Positions 23,966 to 36,706 of a DNA stretch of 64,000 nucleotides are shown here, piece by piece; the first letter of the stretch is position 1; every line of letters begins with the position of its first letter. The DNA is taken from contig OZ038485.1 in the NCBI GenBank assembly GCA_964036315.1, positions 71,606,824 to 71,670,823 on the forward strand. The letters run 5' to 3'. Source of the DNA: Acanthosepion esculentum. Its lineage: Eukaryota; Mollusca; Cephalopoda; Sepiida; Sepiidae. Made by a program: the position numbers and the translations under genes. The notes beneath the pieces were generated by a model. It made no database searches. It was not told the origin of the DNA and saw nothing but the letters and a program-made list of their open reading frames with translations.

Positions 23966-26554
23966 TAAAATTCAATATTTTTCAAAACTTTGTAAAACTT
24001 AAAATTTGCAATATAACTTTGTGAAAACTGTTGAAACTTGTTGAAATCAATACTTTTCGATCGATAACATATCGATTTTCAATAATTTTATTGGTTTTCT
24101 AAAGATTTCAATGAGTAAATCAATTTTTCAAACAACCGTGTTTAACGTTGAAAAACAAGCCAAAACAGCTTGCTTTTACACCTAAAATTCAATATTTTTC
24201 AAACCTTTGTAAAACTTAAAATTTGCAATATAACTTTGTGAAAACTGTTGAAACATGCTGAAATCAATACTTTTCGATCGATAACATATCGATTTTCAAT
24301 AATTTTATTGGTTTTCTAAAGATTTCAATAAGTAAGTCAATTTTTCATACAGTTTAACGTTGAAAAACAAACCAAAACAGCTTTCTTTTACACCTAAAAT
24401 TCAATATTTTTCAAAACTTTGTAAAACTTAAAATTTGCAATATAACTTTGTGAAAACTGTTGAAACTTGTTGAAATCAATACTTTTCGATCGATAACATA
24501 TCGATTTTCAATAATTTTATTGGTTTTCTAAAGATTTCAATAAGTAAATCAATTTTTCAAACAACCGTGTTTAACGTTGAAAAACAAGCCAAAACAGCTT
24601 GCTTTTACACCTAAAATTCAATATTTTTCAAAACTTTGTAAAACTTAAAATTTGCAATATAACTTTGTGAAAACTGTTGAAACTTGTTGAAATCAATACT
24701 TTTCGATCGATAACATATCGATTTTCAATAATTTTATTGTTTTTCTAAAGATTTCAATAAGTAAATCAATTTTTCAAACAATCGTGTTTAACGTTGAAAA
24801 ACAAGCCAAAACAGCTTGCTTTTACACCTAAAATTCAATATTTTTCAAAACTTTGTAAAACTTAAAATTTGCAATATAACTTTGTGAAAACTGTTGAAAC
24901 TTGTTGAAATCAATACTTTTCGATCGATAACATATCGATTTTCAATAATTTTATTGGTTTTCTAAAGATTTCAATAAGTAAATCAATTTTTCAAACAATC
25001 GTGTTTAACGTTGAAAAACAAGCCAAAACAGCTTGCTTTTACACCTAAAATTCAATATTTTACAAAACTTTGTAAAACTTAAAATTTGCAATATAACTTT
25101 GTGAAAACTGTTGAAACTTGTTGAAATCAATAGTTTTCGATCGATAACATATCGATTTTCAATAATTTTATTGGTTTTCTAAAGATTTCAATAAGTAAAT
25201 CAATTTTTCAAACAACCGTGTTTAACGTTGAAAAACAAGCCAAAACAGCTTGCTTTTACACCTAAAATTCAATATTTTTCAAAACTTCGTAAAACTTAAA
25301 ATTTGCAATATAACTTTGTGAAAACTGTTGAAACTTGTTGAAATCAATACTTTTCGATCGATAACATATCGATTTTCAATAATTTTATTGGTTTTCTAAA
25401 GATTTCAATAAGTAAGTCAATTTTTCATACAGTTTAACGTTGAAAAACAAACCAAAACAGCTTGCTTTTACACCTAAAATTCAATATTTTTCAAAACTTT
25501 GTAAAACTTAAAATTTGCAATATAACTTTGTGAAAACTGTTGAAACTTGTTGAAATCAATACTTTTCGATCGATAACATATCGATTTTCAATAATTTTAT
25601 TGGTTTTCTAAATATTTCAATAAGTAAATCAATTTTTCAAACAACCGTGTTTAACGTTGAAAAACAAGCCAAAACAGCTTGCTTTTACACCTAAAATTCA
25701 ATATTTTTCAAAACTTTGTAAAACTTAAAATTTGCAATATAACTTTGTGAAAACTGTTGAAACTTGTTGAAATCAATACTTTTCGATCGATAACATATCG
25801 ATTTTCAATAATTTTATTGGTTTTCTAAAGATTTCAATAAGTAAATCAATTTTTCAAACAACCGTGTTTAACGTTGAAAAAGAAGCCAAAACAGCTTGCT
25901 TTTACACCTAAAATTCAATATTTTACAAAACTTTGTAAAACTTAAAATTTGCAATATAACTTTGTGAAAACTGTTGAAACTTGTTGAAATCAATACTTTT
26001 CGATCGATAACATATCGATTTTCAATAATTTTATTGGTTTTCTAAAGATTTCAATAAGTAAATCAATTTTTCAAACAACCGTGTTTAACGTTGAAAAACA
26101 AGCCAAAACAGCTTGCTTTTACACCTAAAATTCAATATTTTTCAAAACTTTGTAAAACTTAAAATTTGCAATATAACTTTGTGAAAACTGTTGAAACATG
26201 CTGAAATCAATACTTTTCGATCGATAACATATCGATTTTCAATAATTTTATTGGTTTTCTAAAGATTTCAATAAGTAAATCAATTTTTCAAACAACCGTG
26301 TTTAACGTTGAAAAAGAAGCCAAAACAGCTTGCTTTTACACCTAAAATTCAATATTTTTCAAAACTTTGTAAAACTTAAAATTTGCAATATAACTTTGTG
26401 AAAACTGTTGAAACATGCTGAAATCAATACTTTTCGATCGATAACATATCGATTTTCAATAATTTTATTGGTTTTCTAAAGATTTCAATAAGTAAGTCAA
26501 TTTTTCATACAGTTTAACGTTGAAAAACAAACCAAAACAGCTTGCTTTTACACC
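23966..26554. repeat. 12-mer HOR copy 3 (2589 bp)
   Basis: This copy repeats the class order of copy 1 and is 2589 bp from the ATGAG marker at 24113 to the next at 26702. The CAAACCTTTG markers at 24200 and 26789 give the same distance. Reading it against copy 4 I noticed no clear difference other than a single base near 28623 in copy 4, so the pair are extremely similar. It directly follows the 15-mer version and directly precedes copy 4. Confidence 0.93.
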
Positions 26555-29143
26555 TAAAATTCAATATTTTTCAAAACTTTGTAAAACTTAAAATTTGCAA
26601 TATAACTTTGTGAAAACTGTTGAAACTTGTTGAAATCAATACTTTTCGATCGATAACATATCGATTTTCAATAATTTTATTGGTTTTCTAAAGATTTCAA
26701 TGAGTAAATCAATTTTTCAAACAACCGTGTTTAACGTTGAAAAACAAGCCAAAACAGCTTGCTTTTACACCTAAAATTCAATATTTTTCAAACCTTTGTA
26801 AAACTTAAAATTTGCAATATAACTTTGTGAAAACTGTTGAAACATGCTGAAATCAATACTTTTCGATCGATAACATATCGATTTTCAATAATTTTATTGG
26901 TTTTCTAAAGATTTCAATAAGTAAGTCAATTTTTCATACAGTTTAACGTTGAAAAACAAACCAAAACAGCTTTCTTTTACACCTAAAATTCAATATTTTT
27001 CAAAACTTTGTAAAACTTAAAATTTGCAATATAACTTTGTGAAAACTGTTGAAACTTGTTGAAATCAATACTTTTCGATCGATAACATATCGATTTTCAA
27101 TAATTTTATTGGTTTTCTAAAGATTTCAATAAGTAAATCAATTTTTCAAACAACCGTGTTTAACGTTGAAAAACAAGCCAAAACAGCTTGCTTTTACACC
27201 TAAAATTCAATATTTTTCAAAACTTTGTAAAACTTAAAATTTGCAATATAACTTTGTGAAAACTGTTGAAACTTGTTGAAATCAATACTTTTCGATCGAT
27301 AACATATCGATTTTCAATAATTTTATTGTTTTTCTAAAGATTTCAATAAGTAAATCAATTTTTCAAACAATCGTGTTTAACGTTGAAAAACAAGCCAAAA
27401 CAGCTTGCTTTTACACCTAAAATTCAATATTTTTCAAAACTTTGTAAAACTTAAAATTTGCAATATAACTTTGTGAAAACTGTTGAAACTTGTTGAAATC
27501 AATACTTTTCGATCGATAACATATCGATTTTCAATAATTTTATTGGTTTTCTAAAGATTTCAATAAGTAAATCAATTTTTCAAACAATCGTGTTTAACGT
27601 TGAAAAACAAGCCAAAACAGCTTGCTTTTACACCTAAAATTCAATATTTTACAAAACTTTGTAAAACTTAAAATTTGCAATATAACTTTGTGAAAACTGT
27701 TGAAACTTGTTGAAATCAATAGTTTTCGATCGATAACATATCGATTTTCAATAATTTTATTGGTTTTCTAAAGATTTCAATAAGTAAATCAATTTTTCAA
27801 ACAACCGTGTTTAACGTTGAAAAACAAGCCAAAACAGCTTGCTTTTACACCTAAAATTCAATATTTTTCAAAACTTCGTAAAACTTAAAATTTGCAATAT
27901 AACTTTGTGAAAACTGTTGAAACTTGTTGAAATCAATACTTTTCGATCGATAACATATCGATTTTCAATAATTTTATTGGTTTTCTAAAGATTTCAATAA
28001 GTAAGTCAATTTTTCATACAGTTTAACGTTGAAAAACAAACCAAAACAGCTTGCTTTTACACCTAAAATTCAATATTTTTCAAAACTTTGTAAAACTTAA
28101 AATTTGCAATATAACTTTGTGAAAACTGTTGAAACTTGTTGAAATCAATACTTTTCGATCGATAACATATCGATTTTCAATAATTTTATTGGTTTTCTAA
28201 ATATTTCAATAAGTAAATCAATTTTTCAAACAACCGTGTTTAACGTTGAAAAACAAGCCAAAACAGCTTGCTTTTACACCTAAAATTCAATATTTTTCAA
28301 AACTTTGTAAAACTTAAAATTTGCAATATAACTTTGTGAAAACTGTTGAAACTTGTTGAAATCAATACTTTTCGATCGATAACATATCGATTTTCAATAA
28401 TTTTATTGGTTTTCTAAAGATTTCAATAAGTAAATCAATTTTTCAAACAACCGTGTTTAACGTTGAAAAAGAAGCCAAAACAGCTTGCTTTTACACCTAA
28501 AATTCAATATTTTACAAAACTTTGTAAAACTTAAAATTTGCAATATAACTTTGTGAAAACTGTTGAAACTTGTTGAAATCAATACTTTTCGATCGATAAC
28601 ATATCGATTTTCAATAATTTTATAGGTTTTCTAAAGATTTCAATAAGTAAATCAATTTTTCAAACAACCGTGTTTAACGTTGAAAAACAAGCCAAAACAG
28701 CTTGCTTTTACACCTAAAATTCAATATTTTTCAAAACTTTGTAAAACTTAAAATTTGCAATATAACTTTGTGAAAACTGTTGAAACATGCTGAAATCAAT
28801 ACTTTTCGATCGATAACATATCGATTTTCAATAATTTTATTGGTTTTCTAAAGATTTCAATAAGTAAATCAATTTTTCAAACAACCGTGTTTAACGTTGA
28901 AAAAGAAGCCAAAACAGCTTGCTTTTACACCTAAAATTCAATATTTTTCAAAACTTTGTAAAACTTAAAATTTGCAATATAACTTTGTGAAAACTGTTGA
29001 AACATGCTGAAATCAATACTTTTCGATCGATAACATATCGATTTTCAATAATTTTATTGGTTTTCTAAAGATTTCAATAAGTAAGTCAATTTTTCATACA
29101 GTTTAACGTTGAAAAACAAACCAAAACAGCTTGCTTTTACACC
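26555..29143. repeat. 12-mer HOR copy 4 (2589 bp)
   Basis: The ATGAG markers at 26702 and 29291 and the CAAACCTTTG markers at 26789 and 29378 are both 2589 bp apart. The class order is the same as copies 1 and 3. A private TATAGG (for TATTGG) near 28623 is the only substitution I noticed relative to copy 3. Such low divergence means the block was amplified or homogenised recently. Confidence 0.93.
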
Positions 29144-31300
29144 TAAAATTCAATATTTTTCAAAACTTTGTAAAACTTAAAATTTGCAATATAACTTTGT
29201 GAAAACTGTTGAAACTTGTTGAAATCAATACTTTTCGATCGATAACATATCGATTTTCAATAATTTTATTGGTTTTCTAAAGATTTCAATGAGTAAATCA
29301 ATTTTTCAAACAACCGTGTTTAACGTTGAAAAACAAGCCAAAACAGCTTGCTTTTACACCTAAAATTCAATATTTTTCAAACCTTTGTAAAACTTAAAAT
29401 TTGCAATATAACTTTGTGAAAACTGTTGAAACATGCTGAAATCAATACTTTTCGATCGATAACATATCGATTTTCAATAATTTTATTGGTTTTCTAAAGA
29501 TTTCAATAAGTAAATCAATTTTTCAAACAACCGTGTTTAACGTTGAAAAAGAAGCCAAAACAGCTTGCTTTTACACCTAAAATTCAATATTTTTCAAAAC
29601 TTTGTAAAACTTAAAATTTGCAATATAACTTTGTGAAAACTGTTGAAACATGCTGAAATCAATACTTTTCGATCGATAACATATCGATTTTCAATAATTT
29701 TATTGGTTTTCTAAAGATTTCAATAAGTAAGTCAATTTTTCATACAGTTTAACGTTGAAAAACAAACCAAAACAGCTTTCTTTTACACCTAAAATTCAAT
29801 ATTTTTCAAAACTTTGTAAAACTTAAAATTTGCAATATAACTTTGTGAAAACTGTTGAAACTTGTTGAAATCAATACTTTTCGATCGATAACATATCGAT
29901 TTTCAATAATTTTATTGGTTTTCTAAAGATTTCAATAAGTAAATCAATTTTTCAAACAACCGTGTTTAACGTTGAAAAACAAGCCAAAACAGCTTGCTTT
30001 TACACCTAAAATTCAATATTTTTCAAAACTTTGTAAAACTTAAAATTTGCAATATAACTTTGTGAAAACTGTTGAAACTTGTTGAAATCAATACTTTTCG
30101 ATCGATAACATATCGATTTTCAATAATTTTATTGTTTTTCTAAAGATTTCAATAAGTAAATCAATTTTTCAAACAATCGTGTTTAACGTTGAAAAACAAG
30201 CCAAAACAGCTTGCTTTTACACCTAAAATTCAATATTTTTCAAAACTTTGTAAAACTTAAAATTTGCAATATAACTTTGTGAAAACTGTTGAAACTTGTT
30301 GAAATCAATACTTTTCGATCGATAACATATCGATTTTCAATAATTTTATTGGTTTTCTAAAGATTTCAATAAGTAAGTCAATTTTTCATACAGTTTAACG
30401 TTGAAAAACAAACCAAAACAGCTTGCTTTTACACCTAAAATTCAATATTTTTCAAAACTTTGTAAAACTTAAAATTTGCAATATAACTTTGTGAAAACTG
30501 TTGAAACTTGTTGAAATCAATACTTTTCGATCGATAACATATCGATTTTCAATAATTTTATTGGTTTTCTAAATATTTCAATAAGTAAATCAATTTTTCA
30601 AACAACCGTGTTTAACGTTGAAAAACAAGCCAAAACAGCTTGCTTTTACACCTAAAATTCAATATTTTTCAAAACTTTGTAAAACTTAAAATTTGCAATA
30701 TAACTTTGTGAAAACTGTTGAAACATGCTGAAATCAATACTTTTCGATCGATAACATATCGATTTTCAATAATTTTATTGGTTTTCTAAAGATTTCAATA
30801 AGTAAGTCAATTTTTCATACAGTTTAACGTTGAAAAACAAACCAAAACAGCTTTCTTTTACACCTAAAATTCAATATTTTTCAAAACTTTGTAAAACTTA
30901 AAATTTGCAATATAACTTTGTGAAAACTGTTGAAACTTGTTGAAATCAATACTTTTCGATCGATAACATATCGATTTTCAATAATTTTATTGGTTTTCTA
31001 AAGATTTCAATAAGTAAATCAATTTTTCAAACAACCGTGTTTAACGTTGAAAAACAAGCCAAAAGAGCTTGCTTTTACACCTAAAATTCAATATTTTTCA
31101 AAACTTTGTAAAACTTAAAATTTGCAATATAACTTTGTGAAAACTGTTGAAACTTGTTGAAATCAATACTTTTCGATCGATAACATATCGATTTTCAATA
31201 ATTTTATTGGTTTTCTAAAGATTTCAATAAGTAAATCAATTTTTCAAACAACCGTGTTTAACGTTGAAAAACAAGCCAAAACAGCTTGCTTTTTTACACC
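29144..31300. repeat. HOR copy 5, partial, resembling the 15-mer version
   Basis: It starts with the ATGAG marker (29291) and the CAAACCTTTG marker (29378), then follows the 15-mer order (extra GAAGCC monomer, short CTTTCTTTT monomer, plain, GTTTTTC/CAATCG, short, CTAAATATT) at an offset of 8408 bp from copy 2. It departs near 30700, where an ATG-CTG short monomer with CTTTCTTTT appears in place of the GAAGCC one. It ends with two plain copies and a 2-bp T-run expansion (six T) near 31290. Confidence 0.8.
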
Positions 31301-32602
31301 TAAAATTCAATATTTTTCAAAACATTGTAAAACTTAAAATTTGCAATATAACTTTGTGAAAACTGTTGAAACTTGTTGAAATCAATACTTTTCGATCGAT
31401 AACATATCGATTTTCAATAATTTTATTGTTTTTCTAAAGATTTCAATAAGTAAATCAATTTTTCAAACAATCGTGTTTAACGTTGAAAAACAAGCCAAAA
31501 CAGCTTGCTTTTACACCTAAAATTCAATATTTTTCAAAACTTTGTAAAACTTAAAATTTGCAATATAACTTTGTGAAAACTGTTGAAACTTGTTGAAATC
31601 AATACTTTTCGATCGATAACATATCGATTTTCAATAATTTTATTGGTTTTCTAAAGATTTCAATAAGTAAATCAATTTTTCAAACAATCGTGTTTAACGT
31701 TGAAAAACAAGCCAAAACAGCTTGCTTTTACACCTAAAATTCAATATTTTACAAAACTTTGTAAAACTTAAAATTTGCAATATAACTTTGTGAAAACTGT
31801 TGAAACTTGTTGAAATCAATAGTTTTCGATCGATAACATATCAATTTTCAATAATTTTATTGGTTTTCTAAAGATTTCAATAAGTAAATCAATTTTTCAA
31901 ACAACCGTGTTTAACGTTGAAAAACAAGCCAAAACAGCTTGCTTTTACACCTAAAATTCAATATTTTTCAAAACTTCGTAAAACTTAAAATTTGCAATAT
32001 AACTTTGTGAAAACTGTTGAAACTTGTTGAAATCAATACTTTTCGATCGATAACATATCGATTTTCAATAATTTTATTGTTTTTCTAAAGATTTCAATAA
32101 GTAAATCAATTTTTCAAACAATCGTGTTTAACGTTGAAAAACAAGCCAAAACAGCTTGCTTTTACACCTAAAATTCAATATTTTTCAAAACTTTGTAAAA
32201 CTTAAAATTTGCAATATAACTTTGTGAAAACTGTTGAAACTTGTTGAAATCAATACTTTTCGATCGATAACATATCGATTTTCAATAATTTTATTGGTTT
32301 TCTAAAGATTTCAATAAGTAAATCAATTTTTCAAACAATCGTGTTTAACGTTGAAAAACAAGCCAAAACAGCTTGCTTTTACACCTAAAATTCAATATTT
32401 TACAAAACTTTGTAAAACTTAAAATTTGCAATATAACTTTGTGAAAACTGTTGAAACTTGTTGAAATCAATAGTTTTCGATCGATAACATATCAATTTTC
32501 AATAATTTTATTGGTTTTCTAAAGATTTCAATAAGTAAATCAATTTTTCAAACAACCGTGTTTAACGTTGAAAAACAAGCCAAAACAGCTTGCTTTTACA
32601 CC
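31301..32602. repeat. Two copies of a 651-bp 3-mer, with a hybrid monomer
   Basis: Copies 31301-31951 and 31952-32602 contain three 217-bp monomers each. GTTTTTC markers at 31428 and 32079, and the damaged dyad arm TATCAAT near 31839 and 32490, are all 651 bp apart. The first monomer of copy 2 has AACTTCG in its left part (near 31975), a mark of HOR monomer 7, but GTTTTTC and CAATCG in its right part, marks of monomer 4. It is thus a fusion of two classes in register, the expected product of unequal crossing over within a monomer. Confidence 0.88.
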
Positions 32603-34328
32603 TAAAATTCAATATTTTTCAAAACTTCGTAAAACTTAAAATTTGCAATATAACTTTGTGAAAACTGTTGAAACTTGTTGAAATCAATACTTTTCGATCG
32701 ATAACATATCGATTTTCAATAATTTTATTGGTTTTCTAAAGATTTCAATAAGTAAGTCAATTTTTCATACAGTTTAACGTTGAAAAACAAACCAAAACAG
32801 CTTGCTTTTACACCTAAAATTCAATATTTTTCAAAACTTTGTAAAACTTAAAATTTGCAATATAACTTTGTGAAAACTGTTGAAACTTGTTGAAATCAAT
32901 ACTTTTCGATCGATAACATATCGATTTTCAAAAATTTTATTGGTTTTCTAAATATTTCAATAAGTAAATCAATTTTTCAAACAACCGTGTTTAACGTTGA
33001 AAAACAAGCCAAAACAGCTTGCTTTTACACCTAAAATTCAATATTTTTCAAAACTTTGTAAAACTTAAAATTTGCAATATAACTTTGTGAAAACTGTTGA
33101 AACTTGTTGAAATCAATACTTTTCGATCGATAACATATCGATTTTCAATAATTTTATTGGTTTTCTAAAGATTTCAATAAGTAAATCAATTTTTCAAACA
33201 ACCGTGTTTAACGTTGAAAAAGAAGCCAAAACAGCTTGCTTTTACACCTAAAATTCAATATTTTACAAAACTTTGTAAAACTTAAAATTTGCAATATAAC
33301 TTTGTGAAAACTGTTGAAACTTGTTGAAATCAATAGTTTTCGATCGATAACATATCGATTATCAATAATTTTATTGGTTTTCTAAAGATTTCAATAAGTA
33401 AATCAATTTTTCAAACAACCGTGTTTAACGTTGAAAAACAAGCCAAAACAGCTTGCTTTTACACCTAAAATTCAATATTTTTCAAAACTTCGTAAAACTT
33501 AAAATTTGCAATATAACTTTGTGAAAACTGTTGAAACTTGTTGAAATCAATACTTTTCGATCGATAACATATCGATTTTCAATAATTTTATTGGTTTTCT
33601 AAAGATTTCAATAAGTAAATCAATTTTTCAAACAACCGTATTTAACGTTGAAAAACAAGCCAAAACAGCTTGCTTTTACACCTAAAATTCAATATTTTTC
33701 AAACATTTGTAAAACTTAAAATTTGCAATATAACTTTGTGAAAACTGTTGAAACTTGTTGAAATCAATACTTTTCGATCGATAACATATCGATTTTCAAT
33801 AATTTTATTGGTTTTCTAAAGATTTCAATAAGTAAATCAATTTTTCAAACAACCGTGTTTAACGTTGAAAAACAAGCCAAAACAGCTTGCTTTTACACCT
33901 AAAATTCAATATTTTTCAAAACTTTGTAAAACTTAAAATTTGCAATATAACATTGTGAAAAGTGTTGAAACTTGTTGAAATCAATACTTTTCGATCGATA
34001 ACATATCGATTTTCAATAATTTTATTGGTTTTCTAAAGATTTCAATAAGTAAATCAATTTTTCAAACAATCGTGTTTAACGTTGAAAAACAAGCCAAAAC
34101 AGCTTGCTTTTACACCTAAAATTCAATATTTTACAAAACTTTGTAAAACTTAAAATTTGCAATATAACTTTGTGAAAACTGTTGAAACTTGTTGAAATCA
34201 ATAGTTTTCGATCGATAACATATCGATTTTCAATAATTTTATTGGTTTTCTAAAGATTTCAATAAGTAAGTCAATTTTTCATACAGTTTAACGTTGAAAA
34301 ACAAACCAAAACAGCTTGCTTTTACACC
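32603..34328. repeat. Mosaic segment A, copy 1 (1726 bp)
   Basis: Eight monomers, two of them 212 bp, that recur at 36707-38432, exactly 4104 bp downstream. Shared rare markers are TTCAAAAATTT (c at 32929 and 37033), GATTATC (33357 and 37461), CCGTATTT (33637 and 37741), CAAACATTTG (33700 and 37804) and the short site near 34280 and 38384. A private AACATTG with AAGTGTTG near 33951 sits only in copy 1. Confidence 0.9.
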
Positions 34329-35196
34329 TAAAATTCAATATTTTTCAAAACTTTGTAAAACTTAAAATTTGCAATATAACTTTGTGAAAACTGTTGAAAC
34401 TTGTTGAAATCAATACTTTTCGATCGATAACATATCAATTTTCAATAATTTTATTGGTTTTCTAAAGATTTCAATAAGTAAATCAATTTTTCAAACAACC
34501 GTGTTTAACGTTGAAAAACAAGCCAAAACAGCTTGCTTTTACACCTAAAATTCAATATTTTTCAAAACTTCGTAAAACTTAAAATTTGCAATATAACTTT
34601 GTGAAAACTGTTGAAACTTGTTGAAATCAATACTTTTCGATCGATAACATATCGATTTTCAATAATTTTATTGTTTTTCTAAAGATTTCAATAAGTAAAT
34701 CAATTTTTCAAACAATCGTGTTTAACGTTGAAAAACAAGCCAAAACAGCTTGCTTTTACACCTAAAATTCAATATTTTTCAAAACTTTGTAAAACTTAAA
34801 ATTTGCAATATAACTTTGTGAAAACTGTTGAAACTTGTTGAAATCAATACTTTTCGATCGATAACATATCGATTTTCAATAATTTTATTGTTTTTCTAAA
34901 GATTTCAATAAGTAAATCAATTTTTCAAACAATCGTGTTTAACGTTGAAAAACAAGCCAAAACAGCTTGCTTTTACACCTAAAATTCAATATTTTTCAAA
35001 ACTTTGTAAAACTTAAAATTTGCAATATAACTTTGTGAAAACTGTTGAAACTTGTTGAAATCAATACTTTTCGATCGATAACATATCGATTTTCAATAAT
35101 TTTATTGTTTTTCTAAAGATTTCAATAAGTAAATCAATTTTTCAAACAATCGTGTTTAACGTTGAAAAACAAGCCAAAACAGCTTGCTTTTACACC
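34329..35196. repeat. Insert segment with three near-identical single monomers
   Basis: Four monomers stand between mosaic segments A and B. The first carries a damaged dyad (TATCAAT near 34435). The next three all contain GTTTTTC (g at 34673, 34890 and 35107, spaced 217 bp) and CAATCG, so one monomer has been triplicated. The first of the three carries AACTTCG at its left part, the same AACTTCG/GTTTTTC hybrid seen at 31952. In the second mosaic round (38433-38649) a single CTAAATATT monomer takes the place of this segment. Confidence 0.85.
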
Positions 35197-36670
35197 TAAA
35201 ATTCAATATTTTTCAAAACTTTGTAAAACTTAAAATTTGCAATATAACTTTGTGAAAACTGTTGAAACATGCTGAAATCAATACTTTTCGATCGATAACA
35301 TATCGATTTTCAATAATTTTATTGGTTTTCTAAAGATTTCAATAAGTAAATCAATTTTTCAAACAACCGTGTTTAACGTTGAAAAAGAAGCCAAAACAGC
35401 TTGCTTTTACACCTAAAATTCAATATTTTTCAAAACTTTGTAAAACTTAAAATTTGCAATATAACTTTGTGAAAACTGTTGAAACATGCTGAAATCAATA
35501 CTTTTCGATCGATAACATATCGATTTTCAATAATTTTATTGGTTTTCTAAAGATTTCAATAAGTAAGTCAATTTTTCATACAGTTTAACGTTGAAAAACA
35601 AACCAAAACAGCTTTCTTTTACACCTAAAATTCAATATTTTTCAAAACTTTGTAAAACTTAAAATTTGCAATATAACTTTGTGAAAACTGTTGAAACTTG
35701 TTGAAATCAATACTTTTCGATCGATAACATATCGATTTTCAATAATTTTATTGGTTTTCTAAAGATTTCAATAAGTAAATCAATTTTTCAAACAACCGTG
35801 TTTAACGTTTAAAAACAAGCCATAACAGCTTGCTTTTTACACCTAAAATTCAATATTTTTCAAAACTTTGTAAAACTTAAAATTTGCAATATAACTTTGT
35901 GAAAACTGTTGAAACTTGTTGAAATCAATACTTTTCGATCGATAACATATCGATTTTCAATAATTTTACTGGTTTCCTAAAGATTTCAATAAGTAAATCA
36001 ATTTTTCAAACAATCGTGTTTAACGTTGAAAAACAAGCCAAAACAGCTTGCTTTTACACCTAAAATTCAATATTTTTCAAAACTTTGTAAAACTTAAAAT
36101 TTGCAATATAACTTTGTGAAAACTGTTGAAACTTGTTGAAATCAATAGTTTTCGATCAATAACATATCGATTTTCAATAATTTTATTGGTTTTCTAAAGA
36201 TTTCAATAAGTAAGTCAATTTTTCATACAGTTTAACGTTGAAAAACAAACCAAAACAGCTTGCTTTTACACCTAAAATTCAATATTTTTCAAAACTTTGT
36301 AAAACTTAAAATTTGCAATATAACTTTGTGAAAACTGTTGAAACTTGTTGAAATCAATACTTTTCGATCGATAACATATCGATTTTCAATAATTTTATTG
36401 GTTTTCTAAATATTTCAATAAGTAAATCAATTTTTCGAACAACCGTGTTTAACGTTGAAAAACAAGCCAAAACAGCTTGCTTTTACACCTAAAATTCAAT
36501 ATTTTTCGAAACTTTGTAAAACTTAAAATTTGCAATATAACTTTGTGAAAACTGTTGAAACATGCTGAAATCAATACTTTTCGATCGATAACATATCGAT
36601 TTTCAATAATTTTATTGGTTTTCTAAAGGTTTCAATAAGTAAATCAATTTTTCAAACAACCGTGTTTAAC
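35197..36670. repeat. Mosaic segment B, copy 1
   Basis: The segment recurs at 38650 to about 40123, offset 3453 bp. Shared rare markers are AACGTTTAAAAAC (35801 and 39254 regions), CATAACAG with a one-base longer T run, TTTTACTGG with TTTCCTAAAG, TTTTTCGAAC (36431 and 39884) and CTAAAGGTTTC (36628 and 40081). The copies part near 36670, where copy 1 has ACAAGCC and copy 2 has GAAGCC. Copy 1 has a private broken dyad arm (ATCAATA near 36156) that copy 2 lacks. Confidence 0.88.
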
Positions 36671-36706
36671 GTTGAAAAACAAGCCAAAACAGCTTGCTTT
36701 TACACC

